A DNA stretch of 13,169 bases from Cyclobacteriaceae bacterium (GTDB taxonomy: Bacteria > Bacteroidota > Bacteroidia > Cytophagales > Cyclobacteriaceae). The stretch lies in NCBI GenBank assembly GCA_029882725.1, contig JAOUKG010000015.1, positions 1-13,169 of the forward strand. The letters run 5' to 3'. Position 1 is the first letter of the stretch; each line of letters starts with the position of its first letter. Below the pieces are notes generated by a model that was not told where the DNA came from, did no database searches, and saw only the letters and a list, made by a program, of their open reading frames with translations. The translations under genes were made by a program, and so were the position numbers. Positions 1 to 6,737 of the stretch are shown in pieces.

Positions 1-81
1 GGGCTACATCTCGGAATCCCCTATTTAAGTCCACCAATTTTTACAGGTGAAATCACCGGAAATGAAGTTATTTGTGAATAA
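1..81 (+). CDS. 3' end of an unidentified gene (26 C-terminal residues)
   Basis: The first forward frame is open from the window edge and ends in TAA at 79-81. It gives a 26-residue tail containing LGIPYLSPPIFTGEITGNE. The other two forward frames stop within about 50 bases, and an AT-rich spacer with a hairpin follows, so this frame is the likely end of a gene that starts outside the window. I do not recognise the family from so short a tail. The tail is Gly/Pro-rich, with no membrane segment and no catalytic motif that I can name. The call rests only on the open frame and the hairpin starting 5 bases after the stop. Confidence 0.45.
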   Translation, partial: GLHLGIPYLSPPIFTGEITGNEVICE

Positions 82-85
82 ACCC

Positions 86-123
86 AACTAAAATGCAAGT
101 TATTTTTGTTGCCTTTTAGTTTT
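86..123 (+). terminator. Possible weak terminator hairpin after the first partial gene
   Basis: AACTAAAA (86-93) pairs with TTTTAGTT (114-121). After a one-base mismatch, GCAA (95-98) pairs with TTGC (109-112) around a 10-base loop. The stem lies 5 bases after the TAA of the upstream partial gene, where a terminator would be expected. It is AT-rich and followed by only a short T run, so it may be weak or fortuitous. Confidence 0.35.
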
Positions 124-157
124 GCTATAAATAAAAAGCGTATTATCCCCCAATTCG

Positions 158-185
158 ATTGCTAAATTCCATAATTTATAGCAAT
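158..185. repeat. 7-bp inverted repeat upstream of the UspA gene
   Basis: ATTGCTA (158-164) and TAGCAAT (179-185) form a perfect inverted repeat with a 14-base spacer. It lies about 100 bases before the UspA start and upstream of its suggested promoter. It could be an operator or a small hairpin, but in such AT-rich DNA chance is also possible. Confidence 0.25.
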
Positions 186-236
186 TTAGTGATAATTAAG
201 ATAAAATTTATGTGAGTATAAGTTTACCTTAATTAA

Positions 237-265
237 TTGTAATAGTTATATGTATTATAATTTAA
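237..265 (+). promoter_or_regulatory. Possible Bacteroidota-type promoter of the UspA gene
   Basis: TTG at 237-239 is followed after 18 bases by TAATTTAA at 258-265. This resembles the Bacteroidota pattern of a -33 TTTG and a -7 TAnnTTTG, with the last two bases of the -7 element not matching. It would put the transcription start only about 10 bases before the ATG at 281. No Shine-Dalgarno sequence precedes that ATG. This is a match by eye to a loose consensus in an AT-rich region. Confidence 0.28.
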
Positions 266-280
266 ATCAAAAAATAAGAT

Positions 281-1129
281 ATGAAAAAGATATTAGTTCC
301 AACTGATTTTTCAGAAAAAGCCGACTTTGCTCTTGAGGTTGCGTGTAAATTGGCAGATAAATCGGGTGCAGAAGTCATTTTATTACATGTTGTTGAATCT
401 GCTAGTCATTCTGCAACATCGTTTACCGGACAGATGAATTTTGGAAGTGCTGAGGAAGAAATATTCACATTAAAGTTAATTGAAAAAGGAAAACAGGAAA
501 TTGAAATGAGAAAACAGGATCCTTTATTTATAGGGGATAACTGGCGTTCAGAAATACAAGTTGGAAATGCCTTTCACGGTATTCGAAATATTATAAATGC
601 ACAAAAAGTAGATTTGGTGGTAATGGGTACCTCCGGAGTAAGTGGGTTTGATGAGATGATGATAGGCTCCACTGCGGAGAAAGTAGTGCGTTATTCAAAA
701 TGCCCGGTAATAACAATCCATAAAAAACAAACGAGTTTTGATTATGATAACATTGTTTTTGCTACTGCCTTACAGGATGAAGAACTTATGGTATTGAATC
801 TTGTGCAAAAAATTCAGAAATATTATGATTCCAAAATTCATTTGGTGAGAATTAATACACCAAATAACTTTGAAAGGGATATTGATTCATTTGATGCTCT
901 TAAAAAATTTGCAGAACGAGCCAATCTTACAAATTACACTACTAATGTTTTTAATGATATTACCGAGGAGGAAGGTATCATTTATTTTGCTGAACATATA
1001 AATGCGGACATGATCGCCATGTCTACACATGGAAGAACAGGTTTAGCACATTTATTGTCTGGAAGTATTGCAGAGGATGTGGTAAATCAAGCTAACCGAC
1101 CGGTTCTGACAAGTGTAATAAATGAATAA
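281..1129 (+). CDS. Tandem-domain universal stress protein (UspA family)
   Basis: A cytoplasmic stress-related nucleotide-binding protein of 282 residues, about twice a single Usp domain. Domain 1 (residues 1-148) opens with ILVPTDFS, with Asp9 at the position that usually contacts adenine. It ends with the full ATP motif G-2x-G-9x-G-S (GTSGVSGFDEMMIGS, residues 116-130). Domain 2 (about 156-282) is partly degenerate. Its opening reads VFATALQD, lacking the Asp, and its motif reads STHGRTGLAHLLSGS (248-262) with Ser in place of the first Gly. This suggests that domain 1 binds ATP while domain 2 may bind weakly or only dimerise, which is an inference. No signal peptide or membrane segment is seen. 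The gene stands alone, with its own spacer upstream and a strong bidirectional terminator downstream. Family assignment is firm; the specific stress it answers is unknown. Confidence 0.93.
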   Translation: MKKILVPTDFSEKADFALEVACKLADKSGAEVILLHVVESASHSATSFTGQMNFGSAEEEIFTLKLIEKGKQEIEMRKQDPLFIGDNWRSEIQVGNAFHGIRNIINAQKVDLVVMGTSGVSGFDEMMIGSTAEKVVRYSKCPVITIHKKQTSFDYDNIVFATALQDEELMVLNLVQKIQKYYDSKIHLVRINTPNNFERDIDSFDALKKFAERANLTNYTTNVFNDITEEEGIIYFAEHINADMIAMSTHGRTGLAHLLSGSIAEDVVNQANRPVLTSVINE

Positions 1130-1173
1130 AAGGGGCCAAATTAATGTAAGACCTTATTAGGATTAGTATGTTT

Positions 1174-1217
1174 TGAATAAAAAAGGGATGAATAATTATT
1201 TATCCCTTTTTTATTCA
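1174..1217. terminator. Bidirectional terminator, 22-bp palindrome
   Basis: Positions 1174-1189 are an exact reverse complement of 1202-1217. The pairing continues inward with one G/T mismatch at 1190/1201, giving a nearly perfect 22-bp arm with almost no loop. GGGAT/ATCCC cores are flanked by A6 on the left and T6 on the right, so the hairpin has a U-tract on either strand. It lies 45 bases after the UspA stop and 38 bases after the minus-strand DUF2911 stop, and so serves both convergent genes. Confidence 0.85.
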
Positions 1218-1255
1218 TTAAACAAATCAATATTTAATAAGTTCGATATTTACCC

Positions 1256-1867
1256 TTATTCTTCAGCAGGAGCAGGTTCAATGGGTATTGATAAACGGGC
1301 CTTTTCCCAAGCAAAATTTATTGCGTTATCACTTACTGAATATTCAAGTCTTTCCTGAATTTCATCAGCCCATGTAGGCATTATATTTATCCTAACGATA
1401 TCATTCTCTTCATTATAACCCATTGCGCCCCATATACCATGATCTTCCTGACTCCATTGCGTGCTGAGGATAGCTACCCAATCTCCTTCTTCATTAGGAA
1501 TAATAAAAAAACCATATTTACCGGCAGCTACAGCCTCACCACCTACAAGCACGTCTCCTGAAAAGTTAATAGAAGTGGTTTCGTTGGCTCCAGCTCGCCA
1601 TACTTTGCCATACTCTTCCTTCACTCCCCATATCGTTCTGCCTTTTACTGAAGGAGAGCCATAGTCTATGGTTATAGAGATGCCACTTACCTCTCCGGTG
1701 GCTTCGGCCCTGGGACTGGCCGGAACCTTAACTTCCTCCTCTTCTTCAACAACCTCAACAGCCACAGAGTCTGTTTCTGTGTTTTCATTGGAAGATTTCT
1801 TTGAACAAGAATTAATAAAAGCAACGGTAGTTACTAAGAGAGAAAATTGAATTATTTTTTTAATCAT
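1256..1867 (-). CDS. DUF2911 family lipoprotein
   Basis: A 203-residue envelope protein. Residues 1-20 are a lipoprotein signal peptide with lipobox INSC (Cys21), so it is probably anchored to a membrane on the periplasmic side. A low-complexity acidic linker (about 29-49, with five Glu in a row at 41-45) leads into the DUF2911 domain (about 54-190). That domain is recognisable by YGSPSVKGRTIWG, YGKVWRAGANETT, the AAGKYGFFIIP segment and the W-rich WVAILSTQWSQ. DUF2911 is common in Bacteroidota and has no firmly established biochemical role, so no function is given. The gene appears monocistronic: a terminator lies downstream, and a 153-base repeat-bearing spacer separates it from the amidohydrolase gene upstream on the same strand. 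Its ATG has no Shine-Dalgarno sequence. A TAAATTTT box on the minus strand (1881-1888) weakly resembles a -7 element. Confidence 0.92.
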   Translation of the reverse strand: MIKKIIQFSLLVTTVAFINSCSKKSSNENTETDSVAVEVVEEEEEVKVPASPRAEATGEVSGISITIDYGSPSVKGRTIWGVKEEYGKVWRAGANETTSINFSGDVLVGGEAVAAGKYGFFIIPNEEGDWVAILSTQWSQEDHGIWGAMGYNEENDIVRINIMPTWADEIQERLEYSVSDNAINFAWEKARLSIPIEPAPAEE

Positions 1868-1948
1868 GATTTTAAATTTAAAAATTTACTGATTATTAAT
1901 TTTTTAATAGAAAGCAATTTAAGAAAAAATGATCTATTTATAAATTCA

Positions 1949-1958
1949 CCCCCCCCCC
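1949..1958. repeat. C10 homopolymer tract (G10 on the minus strand)
   Basis: Ten consecutive C residues lie in the spacer between the DUF2911 start and the amidohydrolase stop. The tract is 82 bases upstream of the DUF2911 start codon in its own reading direction. It is striking in such AT-rich surroundings and lies only 12 bases from the heptamer array. Tracts of this length are prone to slippage, both in cells and in sequencing, so the exact count is uncertain. Confidence 0.85.
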
Positions 1959-1970
1959 AGGAAGCCCATT

Positions 1971-2033
1971 ATCAATTATCAATTATCAATTATCAATTAT
2001 CCATTATCCATTATCCATTATCAATTATCAATA
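1971..2033. repeat. Nine tandem copies of a 7-bp repeat (ATCAATT / ATCCATT)
   Basis: Nine contiguous 7-base units run from 1971 to 2033. Units 1-4 are ATCAATT, units 5-7 are ATCCATT, unit 8 is ATCAATT and unit 9 is ATCAATA. The preceding GCCCATT is a further degenerate unit. The order of variants (four A, three C, two A) suggests block duplication. On the minus strand the units read AATTGAT, and the amidohydrolase stop codon TGA (2021-2023) lies inside the array. Because 7 is not a multiple of 3, a minus-strand ribosome in any frame meets a stop within the array, while the plus strand stays open through it. There are no unique spacers, so this is not a CRISPR array. Confidence 0.92.
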
Positions 2034-3745
2034 ACTTCCCCTCCCAATATAGTGTGAACAACTTTTGTTTCGAGTATTTCATTTTCGGGAATAGTCATGA
2101 TATCCCGATCAATAATGATTAAATCGGCAAGCTTTCCTTTCTCAATAGATCCCTTAATATCTTCTTCAAAAGCTCCGTAGGCCGCGTCGAGAGTATAGGA
2201 TATAAGCGCTTGTTCCCTCGTCATTTTTTCTTCAGGTTCATAACCGCCTTCTGGTGTTCCTTTCAAAGTTTTTCTTGTTATTGAAGCATAAAAACTGGCA
2301 AAAGGATATATAGGTTCAACGGGTACATCGCTGCCATTTATTACTTTCGCTCCTGATTTTAATAAACTTTGCCACATATAGGCTCCCTCCACAATTCTTT
2401 TTTCCCCAAGTCTGTCAATGGCCCACGGTCTGTCACTCGACATGTGGATAGCCTGCATTGCCGCAATGACTCCCATTTCACTGAAACGAGGTAAGTCGGC
2501 AGGATCAATATGTTGTGCATGTTCAATCCTAAATCTATGGTTTGTGGTATGATTGGGTACTTTTGAAAAAGCATTTTCATATCTATCCAAAACTTCACGA
2601 TTTGCTCGGTCGCCTATAGCATGCGAACATACCTGAAAACCTTTATTCAGGGCCTTGATGGAAACTTCTTCAACATATTCCATTGGAAGTGTAGCCATAC
2701 CGGCGTGACCAGGCCTGTCAGAATAATCATCCAATAACCAGGCACCGCGGCTTCCCAAGGCACCATCGCAATTCAATTTTATAGACCGAATGGTTACAAG
2801 GTGGTTGCTCGTATCTATTTCCGGTCCGCGTTCAAGCCATTTGTTGGTCAACTCACGGTCGGGGCCACTAATCATTACATACATGCGTGTTCCTAATTTT
2901 CCCTCATTTGCGAATTTTTTATAAAGGTCAATAGTCGATTGCCCAACCCCTGCGTCATGGAAACTGGTGATACCATTTCTTTGGCAGGCAGCTATTGCCA
3001 ACTCAAGTGCTTTTGCATCACTTTCTTCTGAATTTTCAGGAACAAATTTACCCACAACCCCTTGAGCTCTTTCGTTGAATATTCCTGTGGGATTTCCTGT
3101 ATCATCCCTTATAATTTCACCTCCTTCAACTTCGTTTTCCATAGATTCAATGGAGAGAGGAAAAATTCCAGCTATTTCCATGGCCTTTTTATTCCCCAAA
3201 CTGGCGTGTCCACTTGCATGTCTAAGCCATACAGGGTTGTCAGGCGAAATCTCACTGAGTTGGTCGTGTACAGGAAAGCCTTTAACCATATTTTCAGGTT
3301 GTGGGTCCCATTTGCTTTGATGCCAGCCTCTTCCTATAATCCAATCTCCCGGTTTGCTTTTAGTAACGGCCTCCTTAACACGGTCAATCAGCTCATCATA
3401 GCTCTTAACATCCATCAAATCCAGATTCAATTCGTTATAGCCCAATCCCATCATGTGGCCGTGCGATTCAATAAAGCCGGGAAGCATGGTTTTTCCTTTC
3501 AGATCATGAATTATAGTATTTTCGTCAGTGTAGGCCTGAGCTTTTCCATAGGTGCCTGCAAATAAAATGGTGTCACCTAAAATTGCTACGGCCTCAACAG
3601 TTGGTTGTTGAGTGTTTGCTGTATAAATGATTCCACCAAAATACAATTGGTCGGCAGTAAATTCCGACCCTTTAGAATTGCAGTTGGTCAGAAAAATAAT
3701 TGCAATTAAATAATTCAAGGGTAATAAGCTGATTTTAAGTTTCAT
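2021..3745 (-). CDS. YtcJ-like amidohydrolase family 3 lipoprotein
   Basis: A metal-dependent hydrolase of 574 residues in the Amidohydro_3 (YtcJ-like) group of the amidohydrolase superfamily. Members cleave amide or related C-N bonds, and the substrate here is unknown. Residues 1-21 are a signal peptide ending in lipobox LTNC (Cys22), so the enzyme is probably a periplasm-facing lipoprotein. Metal-site candidates in order are His95 and His97 (ESHGH), Lys323 in IKLNCDGALGSRGAW, His375 (SHAIGD), His409 (IEHAQH) and Asp473 (NGSDVP). The C-terminal stretch KGSIEKGKLADLIIID (531-546) is the usual closing beta-sandwich segment. Length is normal for the family and the active site is complete. It is divergent from the PHP lipoprotein gene across 47 bases, so the two may share control. 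Its last codons and stop lie in the heptamer repeat. Confidence 0.93.
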   Translation of the reverse strand: MKLKISLLPLNYLIAIIFLTNCNSKGSEFTADQLYFGGIIYTANTQQPTVEAVAILGDTILFAGTYGKAQAYTDENTIIHDLKGKTMLPGFIESHGHMMGLGYNELNLDLMDVKSYDELIDRVKEAVTKSKPGDWIIGRGWHQSKWDPQPENMVKGFPVHDQLSEISPDNPVWLRHASGHASLGNKKAMEIAGIFPLSIESMENEVEGGEIIRDDTGNPTGIFNERAQGVVGKFVPENSEESDAKALELAIAACQRNGITSFHDAGVGQSTIDLYKKFANEGKLGTRMYVMISGPDRELTNKWLERGPEIDTSNHLVTIRSIKLNCDGALGSRGAWLLDDYSDRPGHAGMATLPMEYVEEVSIKALNKGFQVCSHAIGDRANREVLDRYENAFSKVPNHTTNHRFRIEHAQHIDPADLPRFSEMGVIAAMQAIHMSSDRPWAIDRLGEKRIVEGAYMWQSLLKSGAKVINGSDVPVEPIYPFASFYASITRKTLKGTPEGGYEPEEKMTREQALISYTLDAAYGAFEEDIKGSIEKGKLADLIIIDRDIMTIPENEILETKVVHTILGGEVIDN

Positions 3746-3792
3746 TCTTCAGGGATTAAAAGTTAGATTTACTATCAAAACATTAAATATCT

Positions 3793-4977
3793 ATGAAATA
3801 CTGGTTGTATGCAATAATTATATTTATTGTTGGTTGTTCAGGAAGTCAGGAGGCTTCTCCCACTGAAAACTGGCAAAAAGGAAACCTTCATACCCATACT
3901 TTGTGGAGTGATGGAGACGACTACCCGGAAATGGTGATTTCCTGGTACAAAAAGAATGGTTATAATTTCTTAGCCCTGTCTGACCATAATACTTTTCAGG
4001 ATAATGAAATGTGGGTGCCTGTAACTAAAAGCCCTCAGCGAATTAGGGCTTTTGAAAATTACTTAAAAGAGTTTGGGGAAGATTGGGTAGTATCCAGAGA
4101 AGATAGTGCAGGAACTGAGGTTAAATTAAAATCCTATTCTGAGTTCGGTGTTTTACAGGATAGCAGTTTTATACTTATAAGAGGAGAAGAGATTACCAAT
4201 AGATTTGAAGATAAACCTATACATATAAACGCCTCTAATTTGCAGAAATTTGTTGAACCGCAAACCGGGGAATCTGTTTTGGAAGTGATGCAGAAGGTTA
4301 TAGATGAAGTAAATACCCAAAGAAACGAAACTGGTGTTCCCATGTTTCCACATATAAATCATCCCAATTTTGGATGGGGTATCTCTTTGTCTGATATGGT
4401 CAATCTGAATGGAGAACGATTTTTCGAAGTATATAATGGTCACCCCGCGGTAAATAATTATGGCGATGTAACTCATTTGTCAACAGAAGAGATGTGGGAT
4501 CAAATCAACCTTGCTTATATACGTGATGGAAAACCATTGATGTATGGTATAGCTACCGACGATTCTCATAATTACCATATGATGGGGGCAGAATTCAGCA
4601 ATTCAGGTAGGGGATGGGTAATGGTAAATTCTAAAGATTTATCGCCCAATTCTTTAATAGAATCGATGGAAAAAGGAAATTTCTATGCTTCATCAGGTGT
4701 TGAATTGGAAAATTTTATAATAACAAAAAATGAATACAGTTTTTCGATAAAAGGCAGGGAAGAGCTAAAATACACAGTAAGATTTATAGGAGCCATGAAT
4801 GGTGATACTGAAATTACTATTTTGAAAGAAACAGAGGGAATAAATCCTTCTTATACTTTTACCGGTAATGAACAATTTGTCAGGGCTGTTGTCACTTCAA
4901 ATGAATTACAGGTAAATCCTTTTCAAATTGGCGATTTCGAAAAAGCCTGGACACAACCAATAATTCCATTGAGATGA
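3793..4977 (+). CDS. PHP-domain metal-dependent phosphoesterase-like lipoprotein
   Basis: A 394-residue protein with lipobox VGC (Cys15) after a short hydrophobic signal, so probably an envelope lipoprotein. The PHP (polymerase and histidinol phosphatase) domain spans about 27-310. Its metal ligand motifs appear in order: HTH in NLHTHT (His33, His35), SDH (Asp64, His65), Glu132 in RGEEIT, PHINH (His187, His190) and DDSH (Asp256/Asp257, His259). The full set suggests an active trinuclear-metal hydrolase, probably acting on a phosphate ester, with unknown substrate. The C-terminal 85 residues look like a beta-rich accessory domain. The gene is divergent from the amidohydrolase lipoprotein, and its stop overlaps the next start (ATGA, 4974-4977), which implies an operon. 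TAGATTTA at 3764-3771 is a weak -7 candidate. No Shine-Dalgarno sequence is seen. Confidence 0.9.
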   Translation: MKYWLYAIIIFIVGCSGSQEASPTENWQKGNLHTHTLWSDGDDYPEMVISWYKKNGYNFLALSDHNTFQDNEMWVPVTKSPQRIRAFENYLKEFGEDWVVSREDSAGTEVKLKSYSEFGVLQDSSFILIRGEEITNRFEDKPIHINASNLQKFVEPQTGESVLEVMQKVIDEVNTQRNETGVPMFPHINHPNFGWGISLSDMVNLNGERFFEVYNGHPAVNNYGDVTHLSTEEMWDQINLAYIRDGKPLMYGIATDDSHNYHMMGAEFSNSGRGWVMVNSKDLSPNSLIESMEKGNFYASSGVELENFIITKNEYSFSIKGREELKYTVRFIGAMNGDTEITILKETEGINPSYTFTGNEQFVRAVVTSNELQVNPFQIGDFEKAWTQPIIPLR

Positions 4978-5663
4978 GTAGATTGTTTACCGTGATTTTA
5001 TTTTTAGCGTTATCCGGTTCAATGCTAAAAGCACAGAATGTAGGGGTTTCAGTTTCGTTTTTCTTTCCTAAAGGGGGAGAGTTTTCTATTCCGGTGAGCC
5101 CCTTATCTTATAGGGGGGTAGCGTTACCATTTTCAGATTATATAGGAATACAAACAGGAGGTACTTTGTATAGAATGGGAGGGCAACAAATTTCGGGTTT
5201 GCCTTTTGAAAGCAATAAACCCATGTTTGGAAACAACCTGACTGCCTTTGTGCCACTGGAGTTGTATTTTAAAGTGGGAAATAAAAAATCTGCGTTTACC
5301 ATGAAGGCGGGTGTTTTTGGAGTGTATAGCTTTTTCACCAGGCTTAACTATGGAAATATTGATAGAGCCATTAGGGTTTATGAGGGGTGGGAGGTTGCCA
5401 ATGCCGATTTTACTTATAAATACTTACCCGGTTGGGGATATCAGGGAGGAATAGAACTTTTATATTATGTAAAAAGAAATTTGGGTTTAACCCTTGAAAT
5501 TAATTATCTCTATGGAGGCTCAAATATTGATCTGGCGGGATCTTACACGGGCGGGAATGCTGGTGTTTTTCAAACTGTACAACTGGATCCTGCATCCTAC
5601 CAAAAAGGAAAAGTAGAATTTACAGGGTTAGAAATATCTTTGGGGGCCATTTTTGGTAATTAA
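4974..5663 (+). CDS. Exported protein, probable outer-membrane beta-barrel
   Basis: A 229-residue protein that I cannot place in a named family. Residues 1-20 form a Sec signal peptide (cleavage likely after LKA, before Gln21). The mature part is rich in Gly, Tyr and Phe, with alternating polar and hydrophobic stretches such as VGVSVSFFFPKGG, LTAFVPLELYFKVG, GGIELLYYV and LGLTLEINYLYGG. It closes with a short strand (GLEISLGAIFGN) near the C-terminus, as in small porin-like barrels. Location in the outer membrane is inferred from this pattern. Its ATG overlaps the stop of the PHP gene by four bases, so translation is probably coupled, and the FGE-like gene follows 31 bases later. The three proteins may act together at the cell envelope. 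Confidence 0.72.
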   Translation: MSRLFTVILFLALSGSMLKAQNVGVSVSFFFPKGGEFSIPVSPLSYRGVALPFSDYIGIQTGGTLYRMGGQQISGLPFESNKPMFGNNLTAFVPLELYFKVGNKKSAFTMKAGVFGVYSFFTRLNYGNIDRAIRVYEGWEVANADFTYKYLPGWGYQGGIELLYYVKRNLGLTLEINYLYGGSNIDLAGSYTGGNAGVFQTVQLDPASYQKGKVEFTGLEISLGAIFGN

Positions 5664-5674
5664 TAATCAGGAGC

Positions 5675-5694
5675 ATAATACTTAATAATACTTA
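5675..5694 (+). repeat. Perfect 10-bp tandem duplication before a start codon
   Basis: ATAATACTTA occurs twice in direct tandem (5675-5684 and 5685-5694), and the second copy ends exactly at the ATG of the FGE-like gene. A purine-rich AGGAG at 5669-5673 lies 21 bases before that ATG. With one copy fewer it would lie 11 bases away. No in-frame alternative start exists closer to AGGAG because a TAA intervenes at 5686-5688. Confidence 0.85.
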
Positions 5695-6600
5695 ATGAGG
5701 ATACTGGTAATTCTTTTCTCTTTCTTTTTTTCTTGCGGACTTTTTGCCCAGTCAGGTAATGCAGAACAAAAATGGCCACGTAAGTTGCCTTATGGTACTG
5801 TAATAATCCCAAAGTTGAATATTTTGATGGATCAGTATGAGGTGTCTGTTGGAAACTGGTTTGCTTTTATTTATTACACATCGTTAAATTCAGGAAATGC
5901 AGAAGAGGTTTTGAGCTATTTTCCCGACCAGATCAAACTTCCGTTAAAATACAGGGGGGTATTTGAAAAATATAAAAGTATTTACACCTCTGCTCTCTAC
6001 CTTGATGCCAGTAACTTTCAAATAGCGCTTAATAAAGGTGTTTTTCCATGGGCTGGTAAAACAGCCTCATTGGAAGAAAATCAACTATTCTCATACCCGA
6101 TAGTTGGAGTTAACTACGATCAGGTAATAGAATATATGCTTTGGATTGAGGAGGGGATATACAAAGATAAAAATATTAGAAAATTGGAAAATGATGGGTA
6201 TGATGTCAATGTACGTTTAATTACAGAGAATGAGTGGCAAACTATAGCTCCTATTGTAGGATTAAGGGATATTGGTAATAGTACTGTCAACCCTGATAGT
6301 GTGAATACACACGGTTGTTATCTTATTAATGTTAGATATTTGGAAGGTTGTGAATCCATGGAAAAACTTTCTGAAAATTATGGAGATGAAACTTTTCCAG
6401 TTGGGGCTTTTTTTCCCGATACCATGGGGCTTTATGATATTTATGGAAATGTAGCCGAAATGACAATGACTGAGGGGATATGTGTTGGGGGAAGTTATTT
6501 TCATTGGGGGAGAATGGCCTTCCCGGATAGAAAAATTGAATTTAATTCAGGTGAAAAATGGTTGGGTTTTAGATGTGTTTATGAATTAGTTCAAAAATAA
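5695..6600 (+). CDS. Exported FGE/SUMF1-like domain protein lacking the catalytic cysteines
   Basis: A 301-residue secreted or periplasmic protein with a signal peptide (residues 1-18, LFA before Gln19). The rest is a formylglycine-generating-enzyme (FGE-sulfatase) fold. Signatures are MDQYEVSVGNW (45-55), YPIVGVNYDQ (134-143), RLITENEWQ (174-182), PVGAFFPDTMGLYDIYGNVAEMT (235-257), GGSYF (265-269) and the closing WLGFRC (289-294). In true FGE two catalytic cysteines lie just after the GGSY segment. Here the matching positions are about His270 and Ala275, so sulfatase activation is not expected. A structural or binding role, as in the GldJ/GldK gliding proteins that share this fold, is more likely, though this protein is shorter and is not clearly either one. 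It is the last gene of the PHP/barrel cluster, and a strong terminator follows. Confidence 0.85.
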   Translation: MRILVILFSFFFSCGLFAQSGNAEQKWPRKLPYGTVIIPKLNILMDQYEVSVGNWFAFIYYTSLNSGNAEEVLSYFPDQIKLPLKYRGVFEKYKSIYTSALYLDASNFQIALNKGVFPWAGKTASLEENQLFSYPIVGVNYDQVIEYMLWIEEGIYKDKNIRKLENDGYDVNVRLITENEWQTIAPIVGLRDIGNSTVNPDSVNTHGCYLINVRYLEGCESMEKLSENYGDETFPVGAFFPDTMGLYDIYGNVAEMTMTEGICVGGSYFHWGRMAFPDRKIEFNSGEKWLGFRCVYELVQK

Positions 6601-6629
6601 TTGTACCTTTTTATATCAACTGCATTATA

Positions 6630-6661
6630 CAGATAGTAATTATTTGAACTTATACTATCTG
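6630..6661 (+). other. Hairpin in the 3' leader of the terminator region
   Basis: CAGATAGTA (6630-6638) is the exact reverse complement of TACTATCTG (6653-6661), with a 14-base loop. It lies 30 bases after the FGE-like stop and 27 bases before the terminator stem. It has no T run, so it is not a terminator by itself. It could be a 3'-end stabilising stem, or an inverted-repeat protein site in the region upstream of the sigma factor gene. Confidence 0.5.
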
Positions 6662-6687
6662 ATATTCGAGGCGGAATTACAGGTAGT

Positions 6688-6729
6688 GGCCTGACTGTAA
6701 ATCTTCTCAACTACAGTTGGGCCTTTTTT
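6688..6729 (+). terminator. Strong intrinsic terminator
   Basis: GGCCTGACTGTA (6688-6699) pairs with TACAGTTGGGCC (6712-6723) as a continuous 12-bp stem with two G-U pairs and a 12-base loop, directly followed by T6 (6724-6729). This is a textbook rho-independent terminator on the plus strand. It ends the FGE-like transcript and stands only 8 bases before the first possible ATG of the sigma factor, so that gene needs its own promoter downstream of it or controlled read-through. Confidence 0.88.
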
Positions 6730-6737
6730 AAATTTTA

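Noticed and set aside
1971..2033. Possible CRISPR array
   Set aside because: The units are 7 bases long, contiguous and without spacers; no cas genes are present.
1847..2122. Plus-strand open frame through the heptamer array (repeated YQLSI-type peptide)
   Set aside because: It is open only because the repeat has no plus-strand stops. It overlaps the ends of two well-supported minus-strand genes and has no family features.
3062..3565. 167-codon plus-strand open frame inside the amidohydrolase gene
   Set aside because: It is fully antisense to a gene with intact catalytic motifs, and its translation shows no recognisable domain.
5695..5736. Lipoprotein reading of the FGE-like signal (Cys14 in FFSCG)
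   Set aside because: The residues before Cys14 fit a lipobox poorly, and a standard cleavage site (LFA before Gln19) follows directly.
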